A stretch of 64,000 bases of DNA from Cystobasidiopsis lactophilus (lineage: Eukaryota; Basidiomycota; Agaricostilbomycetes; Agaricostilbales; Chionosphaeraceae), in assembly GCA_001599975.1 (NCBI GenBank), contig BCIO01000003.1, positions 1,364,001-1,428,000 of the forward strand, read 5' to 3'. This document shows positions 32,858 to 43,701 of this stretch, piece after piece. The number at the start of each line of letters is the position of its first letter. Within the stretch, counting starts at the first letter, position 1. The notes under the pieces were generated by a model. It did not search any database. It was not told the DNA's origin and saw only the letters and a list, made by a program, of their open reading frames with translations. The position numbers and the translations under genes are program-made.

Positions 32858-34403
32858 ATGATACTCGTCGCCCTCACAGCGAGAAGTCGCTCCAGAGCTC
32901 AAGGTCCACATGGTCTCTGTCGTCCTTTGGGTATTCAGCTCGCGCGCGAGAGCTCCTACGCACTAAAACTACCCGGAGCGAGGGCTCAGTCGACGCAGTC
33001 GCCTTCTGGGCCTCACCTGGGTGACTGGCTACGAAGGAAGTACACAGACTTTCGGAACTACACGACGGTGAGCAAGCGCCATGTGAATGCTAAGCAAAGC
33101 TGAATCGCTGTACTAGACCACCGAAGACGCCTTCCGCCGTGGTAAGCAGTGAATACGGGGCAGGAGACCTGGGCGCTGACGCCAATGTTGACAGCGAGCG
33201 CAGCGTTTGGACGGCAGAATTGGTCCGACGCCCTCTACTTCTATGCTTTGAGTCACAAAAAGGCTATGGAGACACGGAACCTCGAAGTGGCTTTCAAAAG
33301 TGCGAGCAAGATTGTCCAGATAGCGCTGAACAAGGTACAGCGAATCGGTCATACTGTATTTCTGCCGTGGATGTGACTTACGGGGTCCATCAGGAGCGGT
33401 TGCCTTCAACATTTTCGAGTACTCTCGCCCTGAATGGTGCACTAGATCTCACAGCGCTCATCTTGGGAATGGGAAAAGATACGAACAGCAAAATGGGCGA
33501 GTGCGTGGCCTTTCTGAGTGCAAACACTACGGCATGTGATTCCGTGTCTCACAGGTATCTCGAAATCGGCGAGCTTTTACTCAAGATCAACCAGACCGAA
33601 CTGGCTAGCGCCATTATCGAGCAAGCTGGTCAACACACCCCGGAGAATGACACTGTTCTGAAGCGCTTTTACTCCTTGTCGCTCGACTTCAAAGCCGCGC
33701 AGAAAAGCCGCGCTCGTACGCTTCGTCTACACAAGACAAGGAAAAAGAAGCCCGCGACCAAGGAGCTCTGCGGCGTCGAGCTCGGCATGAAGCCCGGTGG
33801 CTAAGGGCCAAACGACTTCGTGCCGCGGAGGCAAAAGCCGAGCACCAACGCTCCAGACAAAAACAGCAAGCTGCTCCAGAAAACAATAATACCAGCCAGG
33901 CAAATCAAAAGACCACGGCGAAGAAGAAAGCAACCCCAAAAGCGCGCCCTGCACCCAAAAGCGAGCCGACTTCTGCGCAAAGCAGTCCCATCAAGCCATC
34001 ACCGCCTCCCACACCGCCACCAACTCCTCAGCCAGTTTCACCTCTAGACTGGACAATGCAAAGTATTGCGCGCGTCGAGAGCCAGCTCCCCAAAAAGGGG
34101 CGGCCAAAAGAAGGCTACGCTATATGGATTGTCCTGGATCTGAAGAAAGAGAACTCTACACGGGAGCAGAGGCGCGCCGCCTACCTCAAGGTGATGAAGC
34201 AGAGTAAGTCGATTGGTGTTGATGACGCGCGCAGCAGCTAAGCGTGTTATCGCTTTAGCCCACCCCGACCGGCTCCCGCCTGCCCTCAGAAGTGAGTGCA
34301 ATATCGTACTCTTGTGGTTGGTCTCGTTAAATAACCTCGCCGCGTAGCTCCGGCGAGGGACGAATTTTCGGCATGGGTGAGCCTCCAAGTTGAAGTTGAC
34401 TAG
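32858..34403 (+). CDS. Mitochondrially targeted protein with TPR-like helices and C-terminal J-domain (HPD)
   Basis: The N-terminus 'MILVALTARSRSRAQGPHGL' and following Arg/Ser-rich residues look like a mitochondrial presequence. A helical region follows: 'WSDALYFYALSHKKAMETRN', 'LEIGELLLKINQTELASAII'. A Lys/Pro-rich linker leads to a divergent J-domain, 'EGYAIWIVLDLKKENSTREQ', 'RRAAYLKVMKQTHPDRLPPA', where HPD is the Hsp70-activating triad. Helix III after HPD is very short, so the J-domain is truncated compared with the usual 65-70 residues. HPD lies in a 33-base exon, 34259-34291, between introns 34204-34258 and 34292-34347. Other introns are near 33070, 33146, 33335 and 33770; the last of these is inferred only from frame. 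A role with mitochondrial Hsp70 is inference. Confidence 0.65.
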
Positions 34404-34643
34404 GCCTTAACCGAATCTGAAAGTATCGAGCCAGTTGAACGAAAAGTGGAGTGTTATCTCTGAGAACGACAGCTCCAACCTTTGAAGTGCTGTGGAACGC
34501 GGCTGGGACCATCGAGCTTCTCGTCTTTATCCGCCACCGACGAAACACTCTTTGGCGCTTCACAACGGTTTCGGAACCTCTTGTCCCTCAACCACCACCT
34601 TTCCTTACACGGTCCGGTCCCTTACTTTCGTTCATTCTCTCAA

Positions 34644-35204
34644 ATGCTGGCCATTTACCTCGTCTCCGCCCTCGCCGCCTTGACGCCCTCGACTGCAGCT
34701 TTGGGCCTACAAGCAAGAGCCACTACAGGCGTCCCAAACTGCGGCAAAGGTCCTCTGTTGAACTCTCACGACTGCAATGTGGGCTCCTCTTCTTTGTTCC
34801 CTAGGCTCTGTGCTAAGGCAGATTCGGCAGGTGGCTCTTCTCGACCTCGGCACTGGCATCGCAGGCGCTATTCAGTTCCTAAGAGTCGATGCTCCGTTCA
34901 CCTCTGGCAAGAGCGGCTCCTGCGAGGTCACAGCGGAGACGGACGACGGTGGCAACATCGACATCAGCAAGGGTCGCTTGGAGAACAACCGTTCGTTGCC
35001 TTCTCACTCGTCTTCTTTCTGCGATGGATATGGATCTTAAATGTGAACTATGATCTAGCCGGCTTCGAGGACCTGGTTCGCGTGTGTGGGCCGCAGGCGG
35101 GCAGCTCGATCTTAGTTGAGGGCGGTTCCACCGGAGGAGGCAACACCTTGGTGTCAATTGTCGTGCCACTTGGTGTCAATCGTCGTGCCAGTCAACTAAG
35201 CTGA
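34644..35204 (+). CDS. Small secreted protein
   Basis: The first residues 'MLAIYLVSALAALTPSTAAL' form a clear signal peptide with a likely cleavage near A-L-G. The mature part, about 120 residues, has 'VPNCGKGSVLRQIRQVALLD', 'FTSGKSGSCEVTAETDDGGN', and 'VRVCGPQAGSSILVEGG'. There are about three cysteines and a Gly/Ser-rich end. Two introns restore the frame, about 34749-34802 and 34970-35057. I know no family. It could be a cell-wall or secreted effector-like protein, but nothing in the sequence shows which. Confidence 0.65.
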   Translation: MLAIYLVSALAALTPSTAALGLQARATTGVPNCGKGPLLNSHDCNVGSSSLFPRLCAKADSAGGSSRPRHWHRRRYSVPKSRCSVHLWQERLLRGHSGDGRRWQHRHQQGSLGEQPFVAFSLVFFLRWIWILNVNYDLAGFEDLVRVCGPQAGSSILVEGGSTGGGNTLVSIVVPLGVNRRASQLS

Positions 35205-35265
35205 GGTCTCAAAGACGGGAATAATGGACAAGTGGGCAGGGTCTACGAGGGCGAAAAAAGGGCGT

Positions 35266-36575
35266 CTAGAATTCCAAGGCTTGCTTTGCCATTTTCAACA
35301 CGCCCTCCTTCGAGTCGCACCCTGTCATTCAACTCAACACATGAGCAAGCCACACCAATTAGATGCAAGCGGAGAGCTTCGACGAACCTCCAATGAAGCC
35401 AGAAGCATGGATGAAGATGGCGCCCGGCACGCCAATCTTGTCCGCGAGCACCTGGTCCCTCAGTCCCCTCCACGGCTCGGGCAAGGCCTTCCTCGACTCG
35501 AAGCTGTTCTCGGACGCGGGCACGGCCTGGATGCGCCACTTGGCCGAGCTGCCTTCTGGGTAGACGACGTAGAGCGCCTTCGGCGTGTCCGCCGGCAGCT
35601 CGGATTCGAGCGTGAACAAGTGGTCCTTCCACGGCGCAAACTCTTCGAAGATGAGCAGCTGGTCGTTGAAGCCGGCCGGACGGGAGGTCATGGCGGAAAG
35701 GACGATGGAGCGGGCGGGCAGCCACGATTTGTACGAGTATTCCAAGGCGGCGAAGAACTCTGATCCAGCCAATGTTGAGGCTTTTGCGAACTGAGACTGT
35801 GCGGGTTCACGACGCCAACTTCAGTCCAAAAGTTTGACTACAGGGAGGTGAGAGGCAAACGCACATCAAGGACGGAATCGTCAGAAGTCTCGTTCCAAGC
35901 GGGGTTCAGCTTTGCCACTCGGGAGCTGAGGTCTGTCCGGGACTTGTAGAGCGACTTGGTCTTGCCACTTTCCGCCACAACTTGCGAGATGCCATTGTCG
36001 ATGCCGTCCAGAGCTGGTGCGCACGAACAATCTGTCTCAGAAACGGCCCACATAACTGCCACATAGAAAGACAGACTGACCTTCGACGAAGTCCTCGTAC
36101 AGCTTCAAGAAAAGAGTGGGCACGTTAGGGTCGTCGGCTTTGAGGCTGAGGTGGTTGGCAATGATCTCGGCGCCAAAGTGTCTGTCCGCCTTGATCAACT
36201 CATCATCCTACGAACGGATAGTGTAAGAGAAATGGCGCAACTTGTAGACCAAGCCAGCGGACGAGAGCTTGGTGGTGAACCCTTGCCCAAAATTCTCCTC
36301 GAAGCCGCGTTGGTGGTGGTCGTACAGGCTCTTGGCGTGGTCGTACACACCTCCAACCTGTTGTCCCTACCTGAGGTAACAATCCAATTTGGAAGAGAGG
36401 GGGCAGGAGAACGAACATCAACGACAATGTCGCATTCGGCCAGCTTTGCAGGGTCTCGAGTCCTGACCAGGTCGGCGGCGCTGAAGGCGGGCAGCGAGCG
36501 CAAGAGGGCCACAGCGAGCGACTCGTCGGCGTGGAAGGTGCCAGAGTGGGTCCCAATGAGCTTGGCCATCTTCAT
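35266..36575 (-). CDS. MYG1: MYG1-type DHH-family exonuclease (UPF0160)
   Basis: MYG1 is a conserved DHH-phosphoesterase-like 3'-5' RNA exonuclease found in nucleus and mitochondria. Catalytic metal ligands are in 'GTHSGTFHADESLAVALLR' and 'RDPAKLAECDIVVDVGGVYD', with the DHH motif in 'HAKSLYDHHQRGFEENF'. Later motifs are 'ALDGIDNGISQ', 'NPAWNE', and 'GLRDQVLADKIGVPGAIFIH'. The C-terminus 'EGVLKMAKQALEF' is recovered only by splicing out about 35312-35376; without it the frame stops early. Four or more introns are needed. Start at 36575 or 36569, both giving the IGTHSG core; an upstream Met could add a targeting sequence. It diverges from MCX1. Confidence 0.88.
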
Positions 36576-36793
36576 ACGCTTGAACATGCAATAGGCTCGC
36601 AAAACAGCAGTGATCCAACAAATGAGCACAAGGCTAGGGCAGCAGGGCGCGACTGGGTTGAATTAGTACTGTTGACAGCTGGTGTTTGCTGCAATGGGTT
36701 CACTTGATGCTTGAACAAGTCGTCGAACCCAGAAGAGCGAGGTCTGACGCGGGCAATTCACGCTGCTTCAGGCGACGTCCTCCGCGAGCCACC
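36576..36793. promoter_or_regulatory. Divergent promoter MYG1/MCX1
   Basis: About 218 bases separate two start codons of genes whose products both act in mitochondria (MYG1 at least in part). Shared regulation is plausible from geometry only. Confidence 0.35.
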
Positions 36794-38735
36794 ATGCGCC
36801 CTCAATGCCGCTGCCTGTCGACGACAGCTCGCTTAAGAGCGTCCTCGGCAGCGTCCAGGGCGTCAGCGCGGACCTCGACGTCTCGCCTGAACAGCTCAAA
36901 CGAGTTCAATGGGCGCAACTCGTCCAGCTCCTCCGAGTACTCGCCAAGGACGCTGGCGGCTTATTTAGACAGCTATGTTATTGGCCAGACCAAAGCCAAG
37001 CGGGCCCTATCCGTGGCCGTGTACAACCACTACAAGCGCATCAAGGCCAACGAGGAGGACAAGGAGAGCATCGATTGGTTCATGTCCAGCTCCCAGCAGC
37101 CCACCGAGGAGTCGCCGCCGCCGCCGCCCAGCAGCAACACAGAGCACGCCCGGTCTGTCTTGCTCAGGGACTTTGAGGGCCAGGTCGAGGGCTCGTTTCG
37201 GTCGGCGGCGTCGTCCTCCAGCAGTGCCGGCGGCGGGCCCACCTTCGGCGACCTTCAGCTGTTCGAGAAGAGCAACGTGCTGGTGCTAGGCCCAAGCGGG
37301 AGCGGGAAGACGCTGCTGGCCCGGACCCTGGCCCGCTGCTTGGACGTCCCATTCGTGTCCATCGACGCCACACCTTTGACCCAAGCTGGGTGCGTTGCAT
37401 TTGCCCTCTTACAAACGGCATGGCGCTTTCTTGTACTCAAACTCAATCGTGACCACAGATACGTCGGGGAAGATGTAGAGACTTGCGTGCAGCGCCTCTT
37501 GCAAGCGGCGGACTGGGACTTGAAGCGGGCCTCTTCAGGAATCATCTTCATCGACGAAGTGGACAAGATCGCCAAGCGGTCTGGGGAAGCGGCTTCTTCG
37601 ACTCGCGATGTTTCCGGTGAAGGCGTCCAGCAAGCCCTGCTTCGGATCATCGAAGGCACCACTGTAACCGTCAAGGGCGAGAGCTCTTCCTCCTCTTCGA
37701 CGCCACCGCCTGCCGCTCCGCCACCTTCTTCGTCTTCTTCGTCCCATCCTTCGAGTCGCAAGTCGATCAACTTGGGCCTGCCCATCTCGCCTTCCTCGTC
37801 GGCACCGGTCCGGGGAGAAGTGCAGATGTCGACCGACAACATCCTCTTCATCCTCTCCGGCGCTTTCATCGGTCTGGAATCGGTGATCGAGAGGAGAATA
37901 TCCAAAGGGGTGAGCGTGCTTCCGATGCTTCAGATGGGCGAAATCTCATCTGCTGGTCTCGGCACGTCTTTCAGAGCATCGGGTTCGGCGCCAAGCTCAA
38001 GTCTTCCAAGCATGCCGCTCAGTCCAAAGCGACGTCTGCTGCTGGAAGCACCTTCTTCACCCCGTCCTCGCCTACCGGCTACTTGGAGCAAGTCGAGCCC
38101 GCCGACCTCATCTCCTTTGGCCTGCTTCCGGAATTCGTCGGCCGCCTACCGGTCGTGGCCGCCTTGAAGGCGCTTACGGAAGAGGACCTGTTGCGGGTGC
38201 TGACCGAACCCAAGAATGCGCTGGTCGTCCAATACGAGCAGCTGTTTGCGCTGTCCGGCGTCGAGTGCAAGTTCACCACCGGTGGCTGTTCGTGCTCTCA
38301 CTTTCTTCGTTTCATTTATGAATTCTTCGTTGAGTCGCGCTTGAACAGTAAGGGAGATTGCCAAGAGGGCCTTGCAGAAGCAAACCGGCGCGCGTGGCCT
38401 AAGGCGCATCATGGAGAGCCTCCTGCTCGACTCCATGTTCGAAGCGCCCAACTCCAACATCAAGTACGTCCTGGTCGACTCGCAGGCTGCCAAAGCCGAA
38501 GGAGGGCGGCCGCCGCTGTACTTCACGCAGAACCAAAAAGTGCGCCGCGTTCCCTTGTTCGCAAAAAATCGCGTCCACTCACCGTAAGCACGCACAGGCT
38601 TTGTTTCATGAGGCCATCGCAGAGGACGAGAGGCTGGAGGTGGGCCAGGAAAAGAGCTTGGCCAACGAGACCCCGCCACCGCCACCGCCACCTGCACCAA
38701 AGGAGCCCAAGCGAGCTGCGGCCGGTTCAAGATAA
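36794..38735 (+). CDS. MCX1: Mitochondrial ClpX-type AAA+ unfoldase (Mcx1)
   Basis: About 565 residues. The Ser/Arg-rich N-terminus '[20 protein letters not shown]' looks like a presequence. The ClpX start is '[20 protein letters not shown]'. Walker A is '[19 protein letters not shown]', Walker B is '[17 protein letters not shown]', and '[19 protein letters not shown]' and '[20 protein letters not shown]' are family blocks. '[20 protein letters not shown]' is the sensor-2 region. The zinc-binding domain of bacterial ClpX is absent, as in fungi. A Ser/Pro-rich insert of about 45 residues sits after the pore region. The spliced sequence reads '[16 protein letters not shown]', keeping the IGF tripeptide that contacts ClpP in bacteria. 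Introns: about 37389-37459, 37911-37975, 38283-38347, 38583-38621. Confidence 0.9.
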
Positions 38736-39279
38736 AGTCTGACCCCATAAGGAGATTGCGGCTTTTGTGTGTATGTACGCGACTCTGTGTGTTTAAAACA
38801 TGTATTAAATTGTAAGAGCTTGTCCCAAGGAACCGTTTGCTCCCTCTAAAGATCGACTTGCGCTGGCCGACTTCTGGCAGTCCTGAGAAGACCAAGCTGG
38901 CTACCCCGCCGCAACAACGAGTTCCTTTTCACGCGCTCATCATCGACTTGACGGGTCGGCATCGTCGCGTCCACCTCAAACCTCGTCGAGGCGCGCTTCC
39001 GCCACCTCCCGCCTCCGCCGCTTTTTTGGTTCTGACTGGGCGTCGAGAGATCTCCGAGATCCAGCAGATGACGATGGTGGCAAGCATGGAGTCCCCAACT
39101 AAAAGCCTGCATCATGTGCAACTTTTGAGGGGCAAGTTCAAGGTTTGCCGTAGGGGTCGGCAAGCCATGCGACAGCAAACGCGGAGTTGTCGGGAAAATG
39201 GTTCGAAAAAAACAAGGCCACCAAAACTTTTGTTCAGGACCTCCACACTCCCGCAGTGCTCGTCGGACATCTTGCTGCC
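38736..39279. other. Intergenic stretch, no gene seen
   Basis: About 545 bases between MCX1 and the transporter. Frames on both strands have no domain content. It probably holds the MCX1 3' end and transporter promoter. Confidence 0.45.
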
Positions 39280-41583
39280 ATGTCGCTGAGCGAAAAGGAC
39301 CAACACGCGCTCGATCTCGCCCGCGCCGAGCAAGAGAACGACAATGGCCACCTCTCCAACAACGAGAAGGCCCTTGTTGCCGAAGACCAAAGTCTGGAGA
39401 TGACTCCGAGCGAGGAGAAAGCCCTTCTCAGGCGCATTGACTTTCGCATCATCCCCTTTGTATCGCTTCTCTACCTGCTTTCGTTTCTCGACCGTGTCAA
39501 CATGTGAGGCGGCTTGCCACTTTCCGTGTTTGCCGCCACGATCCTGATGATTTTCACCTGCCCAGTGGCCAAGCGAAGACAGCCAACTTAATCAAAGACC
39601 TACACCTGTCGAATCAAGAGTATCAGATCGCACTGACTGTGTTCTTCGTGTCCTGTTAGTCTGGTTTCGTTTTATCGGCGCTTCTGCGCTAAACTATCGT
39701 CGCCACAGATGTCGCTTTCGAGATCCCTTCCAACCTTGCTCTCAAGTATCTTAAGCCTCACCGATGGATAACGGTCACGATGGTGGCCTGGTCGTTATGC
39801 ATGATTTTCATGGGCTTGGTGGAGAACTTTGGCGGCTTGGTGACGGCGCGCTGGTTCTTGGGCATGACAGAGGCCGGTGCGCAGCCTGTGCAAGGTGTTA
39901 TATTCACTGCTGACCGTGCTGAACAGGTCTTTTCCCGGGCCTCAACTTTCTGTTGACGACATACTACAAGAGGCAAGAACAGAATCTGCGCATCGGCATT
40001 TTCTTTGCTGGCGCAACTCTGGGTGCGTTTATGACTGATGCCACTGGTCTGTTGATTTTTTTTGCTGATAAGACATCAATCAGCGGGTGCATTTGGTGGC
40101 ATCCTTGCTTATGGCATTCGCCACATGGCGGGCGTCGGTGGCAAGGACGGGTTTGTTCCTTGCTTCACGCTCTCGATACGGCTGGTGCTAATAGAAGCAA
40201 TGCTTCAGATGGTCTTGGATCTTCAGTGCGTCGCTTTGTGAAGAAGCGATGGTTACCAGGCTGATCTGGAGTATCATCTTGAACAGTTCTTGAGTAGGTG
40301 CTCTTTCGCAGATCATTGTTGGCCTGTTGACCGACGTCACTTTGCAGAGGTCTCCTGACCTTTGTGGTCGCCTTGTTTTCCTGGTGGATGGTGCCTGACT
40401 TCCCAGAAGAGTGCAAGTTCCTCAGCGAAACCGAGCGCGCCAAGTGGCTCCACAGAATGAGGAAGAATCAAGGTCTCTCCAATGCCAGTCTGCCTTTTAG
40501 CTGGAAACAGGTTGCTCGAGCGTAAGTGCTGAGTCGGCTCCCATGGTATTTTACTGACACGAAGCGCAGATTTACGGACTGGAAGACTTATGTGTACTCG
40601 ATTCTTTACCTTTCGATCGCCCAACCTTTCTACTCCCTGTCACTCTTCACGCCCTCGATTATCACTGGCCTAGGCTGTGAGCTCGCGCTTGAATTTGCGG
40701 ATAGAGCTTTGCTGAAGTTTAGAATCGAATTTTACAGACACCAACGCGCAGGCCAACCTTCTCTCAGTGCCACCTTATGTTCTGGGTTTCATAACGACCC
40801 TGTTGACCGCCTATTTGTCCGATCGGTACCAAGTGAGGTCGCCTTTCCTCATCGGCTGGATGGCGCTTGTGTGTGTTGGCTACATTGTGGGTGGCTCTTT
40901 CTCTTCTTGGCTCGTCTGGTCTTCTGACACAACTACAGATCCTGCTTTGCGATGTGCCAATCGGCGCCAAATACTTTGCGGTCTTTTTGACGGTCTCCGC
41001 CGGTGGGTGCTTCTATCTTTCAGGCCAAAAGTGACCTCTGAGCTCACTTTACGACCGCTTACAGTCTCGCCTGTATGTCAACTCTACTCTGACTATGTGC
41101 CAATGATGGAACTAACGTTCTAATTGTTGCAGTGCATCGCCACCGCCATCACTTGGATCGGCAACAACGTGGGACCCGTCTACACCCGTGCCGCTGCCAT
41201 GGGATTGTTCTTCTCTTCTGGAAATGCAAGTGGCCTTATATCAAGCAACGTTTACCCCGCATCGACTGCTCCCCGCTACATCAAGGGACACGCCATCGCC
41301 CTTGCTTTCGCTGCCCTCGCTATCGTCTGCTCTGTTGGTCAGTTGTCGTCCCTTCATCCCAATGATCACAGAAGTGAAGTATTCCTCTGCAGTCCTCGCT
41401 GTGGCAAACCGAAGAGAGAACGCCCGACGAGACCGAGTCTACGGGCCCAGCGACCCGACCGGCCTCAGCTCTGTCAAAGCTACCTCGCAGGAAGAGAAAC
41501 TCAGATACGGCTTGCAAGATATGTCTGACGAAGAGGTGCTTCTCCTGGGAGACAAGCATCCCGAGTACAGATACATTTGGTAG
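39280..41583 (+). CDS. Major facilitator transporter, allantoate/nicotinate permease (Dal5/ACS) type
   Basis: Twelve-span MFS permease of the anion:cation symporter family. It starts 'MSLSEKDQHALDLARAEQEN' with an acidic cytosolic N-terminus. Helix 1 is 'FRIIPFVSLLYLLSFLDRVN'. 'TANLIKDLHLSNQEYQIALT' is typical, then 'PSNLALKYLKPHRWITV', 'LFPGLNFLLTTYYKRQEQNL', 'IGIFFAGATLG', and after splicing a W-R-W-I-type loop with 'ILEG'. The second half has 'IAQPFYSLSLFTPSII', 'LLSVPPYVLGFITTLLTAYL' and 'WIGNNVGPVYTRAAAMGLFF'. Eight or more introns are needed. The C-terminal tail is cytosolic and ends 'DKHPEYRYIW'. The substrate is likely an organic anion such as a ureide, pyridine carboxylate or vitamin, but cannot be fixed. 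Confidence 0.88.
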
Positions 41584-41679
41584 AGATTTGTATCATCATA
41601 TTGTTTCAACCGAGTAATTGCTACATTCACAAGTGGGGACCAGAAGCGGTATTACAAGTGTTATAAAAGGATCGCATAT

Positions 41680-43369
41680 TCAGTAGTTGGTGCCGTGCTC
41701 GAACTGCGCTTTGCCCTTCTTGGGGGCGATCGCGCCGCCGACAGCGTGCGTGTAGCGGACCAAGGTGAGCCGCGGGCAGCAGGCGGCGACGCGGCCTTGG
41801 AGCTCTGGTGACATGACAGAGACGTTGAGCGTCTCCAGCGGCGACCAGCAGGGACGCTTGCCCTCCGACTTGTCGAAGACTTTGGCGAAGAAGCCGGGTT
41901 GGTTGGCGGGAGCACGCGTGGTCGATGAGCCGTCCAGGTAAAGTGTCTTGGCGGCTGAAAAACTGTGTAAGAAATCGCCACCGTGCCGCTGAAACTCTTC
42001 GTCCGCCTCCTTTGACTTCATCTCCAACCGCAGCTCCGTCACACTGCCGGTTGCTCGCGTCCCCTTGATTGCTATCCCCAAGTTGACCAACGACATCCTA
42101 TCGTATATGCCCATGATTAAGACCTTGAGGGTGTCTCCGGAACGACCCAATATCTTGGTGAGGTCGATGTGGGAAATGGCCGAAAGGCGGACGTTGAGAG
42201 TGTGGAGCTGGCAGGACAGAGGAGGAAGGCACAGGGTGCTCGAGGACTTGAAGTAGCGGAGGTCGAGCTGCTGGAGGGAGGGGCAATTGCGCAAGACATC
42301 CTTGAGAAACGGGCCACACGTTTCTGGCAGTGGCTTCATTCGAGCCAGTGGAGGCGCGTTGGTGAGGGGGTCGGCCACCGGCCAGCCTTCCCAGCTGGAC
42401 ATGATTAGCTCTTTGGTCCGGTCGAGCTGCAGGGGGTCGGCGAGGCGCCAGGCGGCGGGCATGAAAGCGGACGAGTCTTCCGGGCGGTGGATGTGCATGA
42501 CCAGCAACGGCGGCCTCCCGGTCGTCTTCAGGGCCAGCTCTTCCACCGGGGTATACTCTTCAGCAGGGCATTCCTCGCCGCAGCCGCCCGTGCAGCCCAT
42601 CACCATCTCCACCATGGCTGCCTGTTTGACGACGCTTTCGCCTCCAGACTTTCCCCGCTTCTTGCTAGATCCTTTCGAGCTCGAGGCTTTCGCATTCGAG
42701 GATCGCTTGCGCTTCTCAGTTTTGCGGTTGTCTGAGAGATGTGTCAATTTCCTGTTGAATGCGACCGACCGCCGAACCAGTAACTCACTCGATGGACCGG
42801 CGCCGCTATCTAGTGGAGCATAAAGCCTACATTAGAGGACTAACTCCGAAAGTGCACCGACGCAATGGCTCACCTGAGTTTGTGGTTTCGTTTGACAGCG
42901 AGATAGCGCTGCTCGAGGCTCCCTGTGTGTTGTCGTCCAGGGAGGACAATGGACTGGAACCGTCGTCACTCTGCTCTTCAATGGACAACGGGTTCTGAGA
43001 CGATCCAGGCGCCGGGGAGCGCTTCGGCTGAAGACTTTTCGGGGCGCCTTGGTGGATCAGCACCAGTCGGATTTTGTTTTGGTCGTCCTCGTCGTCCTCT
43101 GCGTCCCAGAGCCCCAGGTTGGTGATTTCGTCTACCGTTTCCGCCATGCTGGACCTCCAGTCGACGCCGTTGGCTCTGAACTCCTCGATAACACCGGCGG
43201 ACAGCGCTTTGAGGTCGCAGTTGTTCATGCGATCTTCAGCTGGCAAGGGGTGGACCGCGACATTGTTGTAAATCTTCAGCAGCTCGGCGTCGTCGGTGCG
43301 AAACGGGCGGCCCACAGACAGGGAGAGGCACCGTTGGACCAGGCCGTGGAGGTGATCCCGCTTTTGCAC
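41680..43369 (-). CDS. NCL2: member of the three-module family, 5' end unclear
   Basis: The N-module is recognised from 'DHLHGLVQRCLSLSVGRPFR' through 'CDLKALSAGVIEEFRANGVD', 'WRSSMAETVDEITNLGLW' and 'NKIRLVLIHQGAPKS'. A Ser-rich acidic linker and a basic run, 'RKTEKRKRSS' to 'SSKKRGKSG', follow. The middle module is 'VEMVMGCTGGCGEECPAEEY' plus 'IMSSWEGWPVADP'. LRR-like half: 'LQQLDLRYFKSSSTLC', 'LHTLNVRLSAISHIDLTKIL', 'LKVLIMGIYDR', 'VTELRLEMKSKEADEEFQRH'. An intron of about 100-130 bases joins the linker near 42750-42870. The N-module's first strands are not in one uninterrupted frame with the rest, so the upstream limit given is where coding is clear. The gene may be impaired or have an unseen exon. 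Confidence 0.6.
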
Positions 43370-43701
43370 GAGCAGCGAGTCAGGTCACTTGGCCTCCGTG
43401 CCATCGAAGAAGCGAAGCAGAGACGAGCTTCCTCTGTCGACATTCTTATCCGTGACGCGCCTCTTGCTTCGGACTGGACAGTTGGCGGTTCGAGAAGAAA
43501 GACTTTCATTATCGTGAGCGCAACGGTGTAATTTTGCCAACCTCTTCAAATACTTTGCTAACTACATGTACAAGAGCCCACTACCATGATACTGTATGAC
43601 CGGGGTTATTGGGCACGAAAGCCTGAAAACCTCCGCGCTTTCACTTTGTCCATCATAAACCCTCCAACGCGACCAACGCCACCGCAGAGGAGTCCCTGCG
43701 C

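Noticed and set aside
33139-33804. Single uninterrupted plus-strand frame as one exon
   Set aside because: It runs through the bases around 33150-33190 that splicing should remove, and would break the join from 'DAFRR' to 'SAAFGRQNW'. The spliced model gives a more protein-like sequence, though the region 33335-33560 remains open either way.
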